From Methylobacterium mesophilicum SR1.6/6 (GTDB lineage: Bacteria > Pseudomonadota > Alphaproteobacteria > Rhizobiales > Beijerinckiaceae), in the NCBI RefSeq assembly GCF_000364445.2, contig NZ_CP043538.1, forward strand, positions 999,612 to 1,063,611: 64,000 bases of DNA. Direction: 5' to 3'. Positions 25,721 through 33,215 of the stretch are shown here, piece after piece (position 1 is the first letter of the stretch; every line of letters starts with the position of its first letter). A program made the translations under genes and the position numbers. A model generated the notes under the pieces. That model saw only the letters and a list, made by a program, of their open reading frames with translations, was not told where the DNA came from and made no database searches.

Positions 25721-26710
25721 TCACAGAGCCCGGATCTCGGCGACGAGGGCTTCGGCCACGTCGAGCCCCGCCTCGGCGGCCCGGCGGCGCAGCGCCAGCC
25801 GGCGGCTCCCGGGGAGCCGGGCGCCGTCCTGCGTCTCGATCGCGTCGGCCAGCGCCGCGCAGCGCTCCGGCGCGTCCGGGCTGAGCGCCGAGGCGTCGAG
25901 GGCGAGGATCAACTGCCCGGTCCCCGGCGGGTCGCCCGCGGCGTCGAGGAACGAGGAGGCCTCGCCGGCGAAGCGCGCGCCGACGAGGCCGGCGGCGAGC
26001 AGCTCGACCATCAGGGCGAGCGCCGTGCCCTTGGCGTCGCCCAGCGGCACCATCGTGCCGTCGAGGGCCGCCTTGGCGTCGGTCGTCGGGCGTCCCTCCG
26101 CGTCGAGGGCCCAACCCTCGGGGATCGGCTCGCCGCGCTTGGCCGCCCCGACGATGTTGGCGCGGGCCACCTTCGACAGGGCGAGGTCGACCACGATCGG
26201 CGCGCGGCCCGGCAGCGGGCAGGCGAAGGCCAGCGGGTTGGTGCCGAACACCGCCTGACGCCCGCCCCAGGGGGCCATCGCGGCGGGCGTGTTGGCGAAG
26301 AGCAGGGCGACGCAGCCCTGCTCGGCCAGGGCCTCCACAGGGCGTCCGGCCGCGCCGCAATGGTGCGAGCGGCGGATGCCGGCCGCCGCCACGCCCTGCT
26401 GACGGGCGAGGCCGGGCAGCGCCTCCAGGGCGAGGTCGAGGGCCGGATAGGCGAAGCCGTGGGCGGCGTCGACCGCGAGCAGGCCCGGCCGCGGACGCTC
26501 CGCCCGCGGGGCCGCGTCGCCCACGACCTTGCCGGCGCGCACCTGCGCGCCGTAGGGCGCCACCCGCGACAGGCCGTGGCCCTTCAAGCCGTCCGCCTCG
26601 GCGCCGACCAGCGCCCGGGCGACGCTCCGCGCTGCGGCCTCGGCCGTGCCGCAGCGGATCAGGGCCGCCTCGGCGAGGGCCTCCGCCTCCGACAGAGTGA
26701 GGTTCGGCAT
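25721..26710 (-). CDS. comC: (R)-sulfolactate dehydrogenase ComC (malate/lactate dehydrogenase family)
   Basis: A 329-residue NAD(P)-dependent oxidoreductase of the type 2 malate/L-lactate dehydrogenase family. Family marks are Gly-Leu-Lys-Gly-His-Gly-Leu-Ser-Arg near residue 45, the catalytic-type Arg-Arg-Ser-His-His-Cys-Gly, Phe-Gly-Thr-Asn-Pro-Leu-Ala-Phe and Val-Asp-Leu-Ala-Leu-Ser-Lys-Val-Ala. Other members act on ureidoglycolate, malate or delta-pyrroline carboxylates. The call ComC rests on its position between slcC and the sor genes and downstream of suyAB. In known sulfolactate degraders it reduces sulfopyruvate to (R)-sulfolactate, the SuyAB substrate. Confidence 0.82.
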   Translation of the reverse strand: MPNLTLSEAEALAEAALIRCGTAEAAARSVARALVGAEADGLKGHGLSRVAPYGAQVRAGKVVGDAAPRAERPRPGLLAVDAAHGFAYPALDLALEALPGLARQQGVAAAGIRRSHHCGAAGRPVEALAEQGCVALLFANTPAAMAPWGGRQAVFGTNPLAFACPLPGRAPIVVDLALSKVARANIVGAAKRGEPIPEGWALDAEGRPTTDAKAALDGTMVPLGDAKGTALALMVELLAAGLVGARFAGEASSFLDAAGDPPGTGQLILALDASALSPDAPERCAALADAIETQDGARLPGSRRLALRRRAAEAGLDVAEALVAEIRAL

Positions 26711-26714
26711 CGGC

Positions 26715-27656
26715 TCAGCGCTCCGTGAGATGGCGGCGGACGGCCTGCGCCGTGACGGCGGAGACGCGCACGTTCGATTCCTGAGTCACCCCGGCGATGT
26801 GCGGGGTCAGGATCAGGTTCGGCACGTCCGCGAAGACGGCGCCGGCCGCCGCGTCGAGGGGTTCCCGGTCGAACACGTCCAGCGCCGCGCCGCCGAGATG
26901 CCCGGACCGCAGGGCTTCGGCCACGGCGCCCTCGTCGACCACGCCGCCCCGGGCCGCGTTGATCAGGATCGCGCCCTCGGGCATCCGGGCCAGCGCCGCC
27001 GCGTCGATCAGGCCGCGGGTCTGATCGGTGAGCGGCACGTGCAGCGAGAGCACGTCGCTCTGGGCGATCAGGGCGTCGAGTGCCTGGCTCTGCACGGGGC
27101 CGTAGGCCGGGTTCCAGGCCGGGTCGCCCTGGGCCACGAAGGGGTCGTGGGCGGCGATCGCCATGCCGAGGGCCGCCGCCCGCTGGGCGGTCTCGCGGGC
27201 GATGGCGCCGAAGCCGACGAGGCCGAGGCGCTTGCCGGAGATCTCGCGGCCCATCAGGGCGTTGCGCGGCCACGTTCCGGCCGCGACGCGGGCCGTGGCC
27301 CCGTAGGCGCCCCGCAGGAGCAGCATCGCGGTGGCGACCACGTACTCGGCCACCGCGACGTCGTTGGCGCCGGTCGCCGGGTAGACCGCGATGCCCCGAT
27401 CCCGGCAGGCCGGGACGTCGATGTTGTCGAGGCCGACGCCGAGGCGGCCGACGACCTTGAGGTCGCGGGCGGCATCGAGCAGGGCGCCGCGCACCTGCGT
27501 CCGGTTGCGCACGATCAGGGCGTCGGCCCCCGCCACGGCGGCGGCGAGATCCGCGGGCCGGTCGACGAGGCCGGGATCGTACAGGACGTCGAATCCGGCG
27601 AGCTCGGCCGCGATCGCCGCCTCGTCCATGAACTCGCTGATGATGACCTTGGGCAT
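26715..27656 (-). CDS. slcC: (S)-sulfolactate dehydrogenase SlcC
   Basis: A 313-residue D-isomer-specific 2-hydroxyacid dehydrogenase. The N-terminal Ile-Ser-Glu-Phe-Met-Asp-Glu-Ala-Ala and Val-Leu-Tyr-Asp-Pro-Gly-Leu-Val-Asp segments match my recollection of SlcC. The NAD motif is Gly-Phe-Gly-Ala-Ile-Ala, the catalytic Arg is in Asn-Ala-Ala-Arg-Gly-Gly and the His in Thr-Pro-His-Ile-Ala-Gly. It oxidises (S)-sulfolactate to sulfopyruvate; with ComC it inverts the stereocentre. It ends four bases before comC begins. It is a distant relative of the dehydrogenase at 10601. Confidence 0.87.
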   Translation of the reverse strand: MPKVIISEFMDEAAIAAELAGFDVLYDPGLVDRPADLAAAVAGADALIVRNRTQVRGALLDAARDLKVVGRLGVGLDNIDVPACRDRGIAVYPATGANDVAVAEYVVATAMLLLRGAYGATARVAAGTWPRNALMGREISGKRLGLVGFGAIARETAQRAAALGMAIAAHDPFVAQGDPAWNPAYGPVQSQALDALIAQSDVLSLHVPLTDQTRGLIDAAALARMPEGAILINAARGGVVDEGAVAEALRSGHLGGAALDVFDREPLDAAAGAVFADVPNLILTPHIAGVTQESNVRVSAVTAQAVRRHLTER

Positions 27657-27668
27657 GGAGGGTCCTTC

Positions 27669-29033
27669 TCAGGTCGCCGGCACGGCGGCCGGGAGGGGGC
27701 GGCGGAAGGCCGCCGCCGGCTCGCGGGCTGGGATCGCGTCCGCCACCGCGTCCTCGTCGTCGAGGAGATCGAGATTCGGGGTGATGCGGCCGTCGAGCAC
27801 CGCCCGGGCGTGGGCGAGGTCGATCTTGCCCTCCCAGCGGGCGATCACGAGGGTCGCCACCATGTTGCCGACCGCGTTGGTCACGCAGCGCAGCTCGTTC
27901 AGGATGCGGTCCACCCCGATGATCAGGGCGATGCCCGCCACCGGCAGGAGCTGCGAGGCCTGGAGCGTCGCGGCGAGCACGAACAGGATGGCGCCGGCCA
28001 CGCCCGCCACGCCCTTCGAGGTCACCAGCGCGATGGCCAGGATGCCGAGTTCCTGCTCCCAGGTCAGCGGGATGTTGAGGGCCTGCGCGATGAAGCCGAT
28101 CGCCATGGTCAGGTAGATGCAGGAGCCGTCCATGTTGAAGGACAGGCCGGCCGGCATCACGAGGCCGGTGACGCTCTTGTCGACCCCGAGCCCGTTGAGC
28201 TTGGCCATGATGCGGGGCAGCACCGACTCCGAGCTCGTGGTGCCGAGCAGGATGAACAGCTCCTCGCGGCTATAGCGGAACAGCTTCCACAGGCTCAGGC
28301 CGACGTAGAACCGCATCACGCCGCCGAGGAAGACCGCGATGAACACGATGAAGGTCAGGTAGAGCGAGACGATCAGCATCCCGTACTGGGCGAGGATGCC
28401 GAGCCCGAACTTGCCGATGGTGAAGGCCATCGCGCCGAAGGCGCCGACGGGGGCGAAGTGCATGATCAGGCCGACGACCTTCATCAGCACGTCGCCGAAG
28501 GCGTGGACCACCTTGAGCGGGAACTCGCCGCGCCGGCCCAGCATCGCCAGCCCCATGCCGACGAGCACCGAGAAGAACATCACCTGGATCAGGTCGCCCT
28601 TGGCGAAGGCGTCGACCGCGCTGTGCGGAATGATGTTGGCGACGATCTCCATCGGCGACTGCGCGTGGGCCTTGCCGGCGATGCCGGCCACGAGCTTGGC
28701 GTCGAGGCTGTCGACGGTGGCGTTCACGCCGTCGCCCGGCCGCAGCAGGTTGACGAACAGGAGGCCCGCGGCGAGCGCCACCGTGGTAGCGACCTCGAAG
28801 TAGAGGATGGTCTTCAGGCCCATCCGGCCGACGCTCTTCATGTCGCCGACATGCGCGATGCCGACCACGACCGTGCAGAAGATCACGGGCGCGACGATCA
28901 TCTTGATCAGGTTGATGAACATGTCGCCGAGGATCTTGCAGCCCACCGCGAAGTCGGGCGCGACCACGCCGACGCCGATGCCCAGCGCGATGCCGAGCAG
29001 AACCTGGCCGTAGATCGACCGAAGCAGCCTCAT
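27669..29033 (-). CDS. Dicarboxylate/amino acid:cation symporter, DctA type
   Basis: A 454-residue secondary carrier of the DAACS family. The Ser-rich re-entrant loop reads Gly-Thr-Thr-Ser-Ser-Glu-Ser-Val-Leu-Pro-Arg, followed by Ser-Phe-Asn-Met-Asp-Gly-Ser-Cys-Ile-Tyr-Leu-Thr and a C-terminal Gly-Val-Asp-Arg-Ile-Leu-Asn-Glu-Leu-Arg-Cys-Val-Thr-Asn. DctA normally takes up succinate, fumarate and malate. Here it is embedded in the sulfolactate operon, where 3-sulfolactate is the sulfonate analogue of malate, so sulfolactate uptake is a reasonable inference. The Cys in two otherwise conserved motifs may reflect an altered ligand. Confidence 0.9.
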   Translation of the reverse strand: MRLLRSIYGQVLLGIALGIGVGVVAPDFAVGCKILGDMFINLIKMIVAPVIFCTVVVGIAHVGDMKSVGRMGLKTILYFEVATTVALAAGLLFVNLLRPGDGVNATVDSLDAKLVAGIAGKAHAQSPMEIVANIIPHSAVDAFAKGDLIQVMFFSVLVGMGLAMLGRRGEFPLKVVHAFGDVLMKVVGLIMHFAPVGAFGAMAFTIGKFGLGILAQYGMLIVSLYLTFIVFIAVFLGGVMRFYVGLSLWKLFRYSREELFILLGTTSSESVLPRIMAKLNGLGVDKSVTGLVMPAGLSFNMDGSCIYLTMAIGFIAQALNIPLTWEQELGILAIALVTSKGVAGVAGAILFVLAATLQASQLLPVAGIALIIGVDRILNELRCVTNAVGNMVATLVIARWEGKIDLAHARAVLDGRITPNLDLLDDEDAVADAIPAREPAAAFRRPLPAAVPAT

Positions 29034-29184
29034 GCGTTCCTCCAGAATGACGGGACGGAGGCCGCCGCGGTTTCGCCCGCGGTCGTGCGCTCCCTCGTGG
29101 TCCAGACCCCGTGGCGTCGGGGCCGCGCCCGCGGACCGGATCGCGGTCCGCGGGCGCGGGACTGGTGAGTCAACGACTCGCGCG

Positions 29185-30465
29185 TCAGGCGCTGCGGTAG
29201 AGCTTCGTCATCACGAATTCCCGGTGGCCGAGGGACTCGGCCGCCGTGAGCCGGCCGTTGGCGGTGCGCACCACCATGTCGATCAGCGCGTCGCCGGCCT
29301 GCGGGATGGTCATCTCCCGGGTGAGCACGCCCGACACGTCGACGTCGATATGCTCGCCCATGGTCCGCACGGTCCGGGGATTGCCGGTGATCTTGATCAC
29401 CGGGACGATCGGGTTGCCGATCACGTTGCCCTGACCGGTCGGGAAGGTGTGGACCACGTAGCCGGCCGCCGCCATCAGGGTGACGCACTCGGCCGCCGCC
29501 GAGGACGTGTCCATGAAGTAGAGGCCCGGTCCCTTGGCGGGCGCCTCCGCGGGCTGCAGCGCGTCGATGAACCGGCACTCGTGGCCGATCTTCTCGAGGT
29601 TGCCGAGCGCCTTCTCCTCGATCGTGGTGAGTCCGCCCGCGATGTTGCCCTTGGTGGGCTGCGAGTCCGAGAGATCGTCGGTCTTGTGGGCCTCGATCAC
29701 GTCGTCCTGGTAGGCCTTCCACATCGTGTACCACTTGTCGGAGATTTCGGGGCTGATCGCCCGCTCCCGACAGAGGTGCTCCGCGCCGGTGATCTCCGAG
29801 GTCTCGCCGAACACCCCGTAGATCCCGTGCGGGATCAGCTTGTCGTACATGTTGCCGACGGTCGGGCAGGAGGCGAGGCCGGTGGTGGTGTCGGACTCGC
29901 CGCACTTGGTCGAGACCCAGAGGTCGGCGATCGGGCATTCCTCGCGCTGGAGCTCTGTGGCCCATTGCACGAAGCGCTTGGCCTGGTAGCTCGCCTTGGC
30001 GACGATCGCGATGTCGCCGTGGCCCTCGATGCCGAAGCCGACCACCGGCTTGCCGGTCTTGGCGATGCCCTCGACCACGCGGTTGGTCCACTGGTCCTCG
30101 ATGCCGATCACCACGACGGCGGCGACGTTCGGGTTCGAGCCGATGCCGATCAGGGTGCGGAAATGAAGGTCCAGATCCTCGCCGAACTGGAGCCGGCCGT
30201 AGGCGTGGGGCAGCGCCATCGTGCCCTTCACATTGTTGGCGACCGCCTCGCAGGCGGCGTTGGACAGATCGTCCAGCGGCAGGAGCACGACGTGGTTGCG
30301 TACGCCGACCCGGCCGTTCTCCCGGCGCCAGCCCATGAAGGTGGCGGAGGTGTAGTTCTCCGAGGCGCGCTTGGTCGCGAGCGCCTGGGTGGCGAACTGA
30401 TCGGGCGCACCGCCGACGAAGGGGGTGGCGATCTCGTGTTCGAGCTGAGCGGCTTCCTTGAACAT
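29185..30465 (-). CDS. suyB: (R)-3-sulfolactate sulfo-lyase large subunit SuyB
   Basis: A 426-residue protein of the UxaA/altronate hydratase family. Typical segments are [20 protein letters not shown] and Gly-Gln-Gly-Asn-Val-Ile-Gly. ATG 30465 is chosen, 7 bases after the suyA stop and preceded by GAGGTGA; a frame extension upstream overlaps suyA. Together with SuyA it cleaves (R)-sulfolactate to pyruvate and sulfite, probably with an iron cofactor, in the cytoplasm. A gap of about 150 bases separates it from the carrier gene. Confidence 0.93.
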   Translation of the reverse strand: MFKEAAQLEHEIATPFVGGAPDQFATQALATKRASENYTSATFMGWRRENGRVGVRNHVVLLPLDDLSNAACEAVANNVKGTMALPHAYGRLQFGEDLDLHFRTLIGIGSNPNVAAVVVIGIEDQWTNRVVEGIAKTGKPVVGFGIEGHGDIAIVAKASYQAKRFVQWATELQREECPIADLWVSTKCGESDTTTGLASCPTVGNMYDKLIPHGIYGVFGETSEITGAEHLCRERAISPEISDKWYTMWKAYQDDVIEAHKTDDLSDSQPTKGNIAGGLTTIEEKALGNLEKIGHECRFIDALQPAEAPAKGPGLYFMDTSSAAAECVTLMAAAGYVVHTFPTGQGNVIGNPIVPVIKITGNPRTVRTMGEHIDVDVSGVLTREMTIPQAGDALIDMVVRTANGRLTAAESLGHREFVMTKLYRSA

Positions 30466-30472
30466 CGTCACC

Positions 30473-30790
30473 TCACCAGCGCTTCGTCTTGACGTTGTGG
30501 ACATGGACGTGCTCGCCCTTGGCGACGTCCTTGATGACCTTGCCGATGTCCTGGCCGTACTTGATGGCCGTATCGCCGGCCTTCAGGTCGGTGAGCGCGA
30601 CCTTGTGGCCGATCGGGATGTCGTGGCGGACATGGACCGCGAAGGTGGAGTCGTTCTCGGTGACCACCCCGAAGGCGTCGGTGTTCGCGCTCAGGCCCTC
30701 GATCACCGCGACGGCGACGTTGTCCTGGGGGGAATGGGCGAGAAGATGCGGCTTGCGGTGCCCCTCGCCGGACGCGGCGTGGCTGCTCAT
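30473..30790 (-). CDS. suyA: (R)-3-sulfolactate sulfo-lyase small subunit SuyA
   Basis: A 105-residue SAF-domain protein matching the small subunit of sulfolactate sulfo-lyase. Features are Asp-Asn-Val-Ala-Val-Ala-Val, the [13 protein letters not shown] core and a His-rich tail (Gly-Glu-His-Val-His-Val-His-Asn). An AGGAGG site precedes the ATG. It is the first gene of the nine-gene leftward operon that runs to 22041. The palindrome at 30835-30848 lies 45 bases upstream. Confidence 0.93.
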   Translation of the reverse strand: MSSHAASGEGHRKPHLLAHSPQDNVAVAVIEGLSANTDAFGVVTENDSTFAVHVRHDIPIGHKVALTDLKAGDTAIKYGQDIGKVIKDVAKGEHVHVHNVKTKRW

Positions 30791-30834
30791 GCGGTCCTCC
30801 TGATAGCTGTCGTCGGCTTCTCGGCGGCGACTAG

Positions 30835-30848
30835 TCTTATATAAGACC
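30835..30848. promoter_or_regulatory. Perfect 14-base palindrome upstream of suyA, probable operator
   Basis: GTCTTATATAAGAC is its own reverse complement. It lies 45 bases before suyA and is a sharply A/T-rich island in GC-rich DNA. A 12-of-14 match is found before the divergent exporter gene (31314) and a related palindrome before the second sulfonate operon (40682). Binding by the GntR/UTRA protein encoded in the operon is inferred. Confidence 0.75.
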
Positions 30849-30954
30849 TATGAGGCGGCGGACGTCAACGGGTGATTGACCGGGGAGGTCGATTTCATTG
30901 TTCGAGGCCCGATCCGGCTCCGCGCGTGTCCCTCTCCCCTCTGCGGGCTACGAC

Positions 30955-31170
30955 ATTCACACATCTACGCCGACGCGCGCTCCTCCCCTGGCGATCCCGG
31001 GCTTGCCCGGGATCGCTCGAGCTCGTGGAGTGGAGCTGGAGGTGGGGGCGGCGCAGGATCGAGCCCGGTGGTGCCTTCTGCTCCACCCCCACCCCTGGCC
31101 CCTCCCCACAAGAGGGAGGGAAAAGCGCTTTGTTCCGAGAGGGTTGAGTGTCGGACAGAGAAGTGTGAAT
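30955..31170. repeat. Extragenic repeat bounded by inverted repeats, with internal hairpins
   Basis: ATTCACACATCT at 30955-30966 pairs with AGAAGTGTGAAT at 31159-31170 (11 of 12). Inside are a perfect 12-base stem with a two-base loop at 30991-31016 (GCGATCCCGGGC and its complement) and a GGTGGGGG/CCCCCACC pair near 31040-31090. Similar ends and GC-rich cores recur at 51785-51907 and 57450-57603. It is a non-coding repeat lodged in the regulatory gap between two divergent operons. Confidence 0.7.
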
Positions 31171-31313
31171 CCGCAAGCCTCTGCGAGGGAGGGAGGGCGC
31201 GTGTCAGGTCTGGCCTGCCTTTCCCATCGAGCGCACGAAGCGATCAGCGAGCGTCCGTGCGAGCAGTCTCCCAGATCTCTCGTGCGGCAATCACGCCTTG
31301 CTCCTCACGCCAT

Positions 31314-31327
31314 GTCTTATATAAGTT
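31314..31327. promoter_or_regulatory. Near-palindromic operator upstream of the TSUP exporter gene
   Basis: GTCTTATATAAGTT shares its first 12 bases with the palindrome at 30835. It is 90 bases upstream of the exporter start, with a further A/T-rich stretch just after it. The shared site suggests that the exporter is co-regulated with suyAB. Confidence 0.65.
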
Positions 31328-31416
31328 ACATATCATGAGCGGCTCGCCTCCGGCGGGACGCCGGCCGGGAGGACGAGGATGGTTAGCGCGCCCGCGCAGG
31401 GCATCGGCCGGGCCGG

Positions 31417-32172
31417 GTGCCCGCGGTGAACGAGACGCTCCTCCTCATCCTGTGCGTCGGCTGCGCCGGCGTGATCTCGGGCCTCACGGGCTTCGCCTTC
31501 GCGCTGATCGCCTCGGGCACGCTGCTGTCGATCCGCACGCCCGTCGAGGCGACCGCCCTGGTGCTCGTCTGCAGCATCCTCTCGCAGGTGATCTCGATCC
31601 TGCGGCTGCGCACCTGGCCGCCGCGGGGCACCGCCTTCGCGATGATCCTGCCCGGCCTCGTCGGGGCGCCGATCGGCATCCACCTGCTGCACGACCTCGA
31701 TCCACGCTTCATCAAGGTCGCCATCGGCGCCTTCCTGGTCCTCTACAGCGGCGGCATCGCCCTGCTGCGCGCCGATTACCGGGTGGGCTTCGGCAATCGC
31801 TGGAGCGACGGCGCGATCGGCTTCCTCGGCGGCGTGCTGGGGGGCATCGCGGGCCTGTCCGGCGCCCTGCCGACGGCCTGGAGCCTCGTGCGCGGCTGGG
31901 ACCGGCGCACCCAGCGGGCGGTCTACCAGTCCTTCACCCTGGTGATGCAGGTCTGGGCCTTCTCGATCCTCGTCTACCTCGACCCGATCCCCCCCGAACT
32001 CGTCGGCGACCTGGCGCTGGCGCTGCCAGTGGTGCTGGTGAGCGTGCTCGCCGGGCTCTCGCTGTTCGCCCGGATCGACCAGCGGCGCTTCCGCACCCTC
32101 GTCCTCGCCCTGCTCGCGGCGATCGGGCTGACCACCACCGCGCTGGCGCTGCCCGGCCTGCTGCAGGGTTGA
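31417..32172 (+). CDS. TSUP family sulfite exporter (TauE/SafE type)
   Basis: A 251-residue membrane protein with about eight hydrophobic helices. The N-terminal Gly-Val-Ile-Ser-Gly-Leu-Thr-Gly-Phe-Ala-Phe and the repeated Gly-Gly-Ile-Ala-Gly-Leu-Ser-Gly-Ala-Leu-Pro motif define the TauE/SafE (TSUP) family. Known members in sulfonate degraders export sulfite or sulfoacetate. Start is a GTG without a strong ribosome site. It is divergent from suyAB and carries a similar operator, so it likely protects the cell from sulfite before SorAB can oxidise it. Confidence 0.88.
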   Translation: MPAVNETLLLILCVGCAGVISGLTGFAFALIASGTLLSIRTPVEATALVLVCSILSQVISILRLRTWPPRGTAFAMILPGLVGAPIGIHLLHDLDPRFIKVAIGAFLVLYSGGIALLRADYRVGFGNRWSDGAIGFLGGVLGGIAGLSGALPTAWSLVRGWDRRTQRAVYQSFTLVMQVWAFSILVYLDPIPPELVGDLALALPVVLVSVLAGLSLFARIDQRRFRTLVLALLAAIGLTTTALALPGLLQG

Positions 32173-32190
32173 GGCGGCCGCCGGGGCGGC

Positions 32191-33189
32191 TCAGCTCCCG
32201 GCCTTGCCGTGAACGCCCGCGAAGAACAGGTCCTTCCAGCTGTCCGGGCGGCGGCGGATCGAGCCGGTGCGGGCCATGAAGTCCGCGACCTTGCCGATGG
32301 CCCGGGGCGTCGCCGTGAAGGAGACCTGCGGGTCGTTCAGGATCTCGGTGATGAGGCCGACATCGCTCCCGTCGCGGGCGAGGCGCACGTAGGCGCGGGC
32401 CGCCTCCGCCTTGTCGGCCACGATCCCCGCGAGGGCCTCGTCGAGGGCGGCGCCGAACGCCTCGAAGACGCGGGGACTGGCCGCCGCAAAGGCCGCGGAG
32501 GCCCAGACCACGTTGAAGGTCGAGGGCTCGCCCAGGACGTCGAAGCTGTTGAGCACCGTGCGGATGCCGGGCCGGCGCAGCTCCAGCTCCTGGATCGGCG
32601 CGGCGGTGAAATGGGCCGTCACCTCGCTGCCCCCGAGGAGCGCCGCCATCCCGTCGGGATGGGAGAGGGTGACGGTGAGCCGGTCGAGGTCGTTGCGATG
32701 GGCGGCGCCGAGTTCCTTCTCGGCCGCCATCTGCAGGAACATCGCCTGGACCGAGACCTTGACGGCGGGGAGCGCGATCTTGTCCCGGTCGGTGAAGTCG
32801 GCGAGCGTGCGCACCTTCGGATTGCTGGTGTTCATCAGGAGCGGCATGCTGTTCATCGCCGCCACGCCCTTCACCGCCATGGCGGTGCCCTCGGTTTTCG
32901 ACCAGAGCAGCACGAGGGGCGGCACGCCGCCCGCCGCGAACTGGATCGTCCCGGAGAGCAGGGCGTCGTTCATCGCCGCGCCGCCCGCGAGGGTGAGGTA
33001 GCGGGCCTGGAGCCCCGCCACGCCGCGGGCGGCCGCGGCCTTCTGGAGCAGGCCCTGTTCCTCCATCAGCGGCAGGTGGCCGAGGCTCGGCTGGCGGGCG
33101 ATCGCCACGGCGCCGACCTCCGCGGCCCGCCCCGGGACGGGACCCGCCAGGAGCGCCGCGGCGCCCGCCAGAACGTCGCGTCTGCGCAT
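32191..33189 (-). CDS. Taurine/sulfonate-type ABC binding protein, copy 2
   Basis: A 332-residue periplasmic binding protein of the TauA/SsuA/NMT1 type. The N-terminus Arg-Arg-Arg-Asp-Val-Leu-Ala-Gly is twin-arginine-like, with a signal ending Gly-Arg-Ala-Ala. Shared with the protein at 39561 are Pro-Leu-Met-Glu-Glu-Gln-Gly-Leu-Leu, His-Pro-Asp-Gly-Met-Ala-Ala-Leu-Leu-Gly-Gly and Thr-Phe-Asn-Val-Val-Trp-Ala-Ser. GGGAGGAG precedes the ATG. It is the last gene of the operon that starts with its own paralogue, so the two bracket the enzyme genes. Ligand probably a sulfonate, by context. Confidence 0.9.
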   Translation of the reverse strand: MRRRDVLAGAAALLAGPVPGRAAEVGAVAIARQPSLGHLPLMEEQGLLQKAAAARGVAGLQARYLTLAGGAAMNDALLSGTIQFAAGGVPPLVLLWSKTEGTAMAVKGVAAMNSMPLLMNTSNPKVRTLADFTDRDKIALPAVKVSVQAMFLQMAAEKELGAAHRNDLDRLTVTLSHPDGMAALLGGSEVTAHFTAAPIQELELRRPGIRTVLNSFDVLGEPSTFNVVWASAAFAAASPRVFEAFGAALDEALAGIVADKAEAARAYVRLARDGSDVGLITEILNDPQVSFTATPRAIGKVADFMARTGSIRRRPDSWKDLFFAGVHGKAGS

Positions 33190-33215
33190 GAGATCTCCTC
33201 CCGAGAAACGTCCCC

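Noticed and set aside
26646..29168. Long open frame of about 840 codons on the plus strand opposite comC, slcC and the carrier gene
   Set aside because: It is antisense to three well-recognised genes and its product is a His/Arg/Asp/Gly-rich sequence without family resemblance. High GC produces such frames on the opposite strand.
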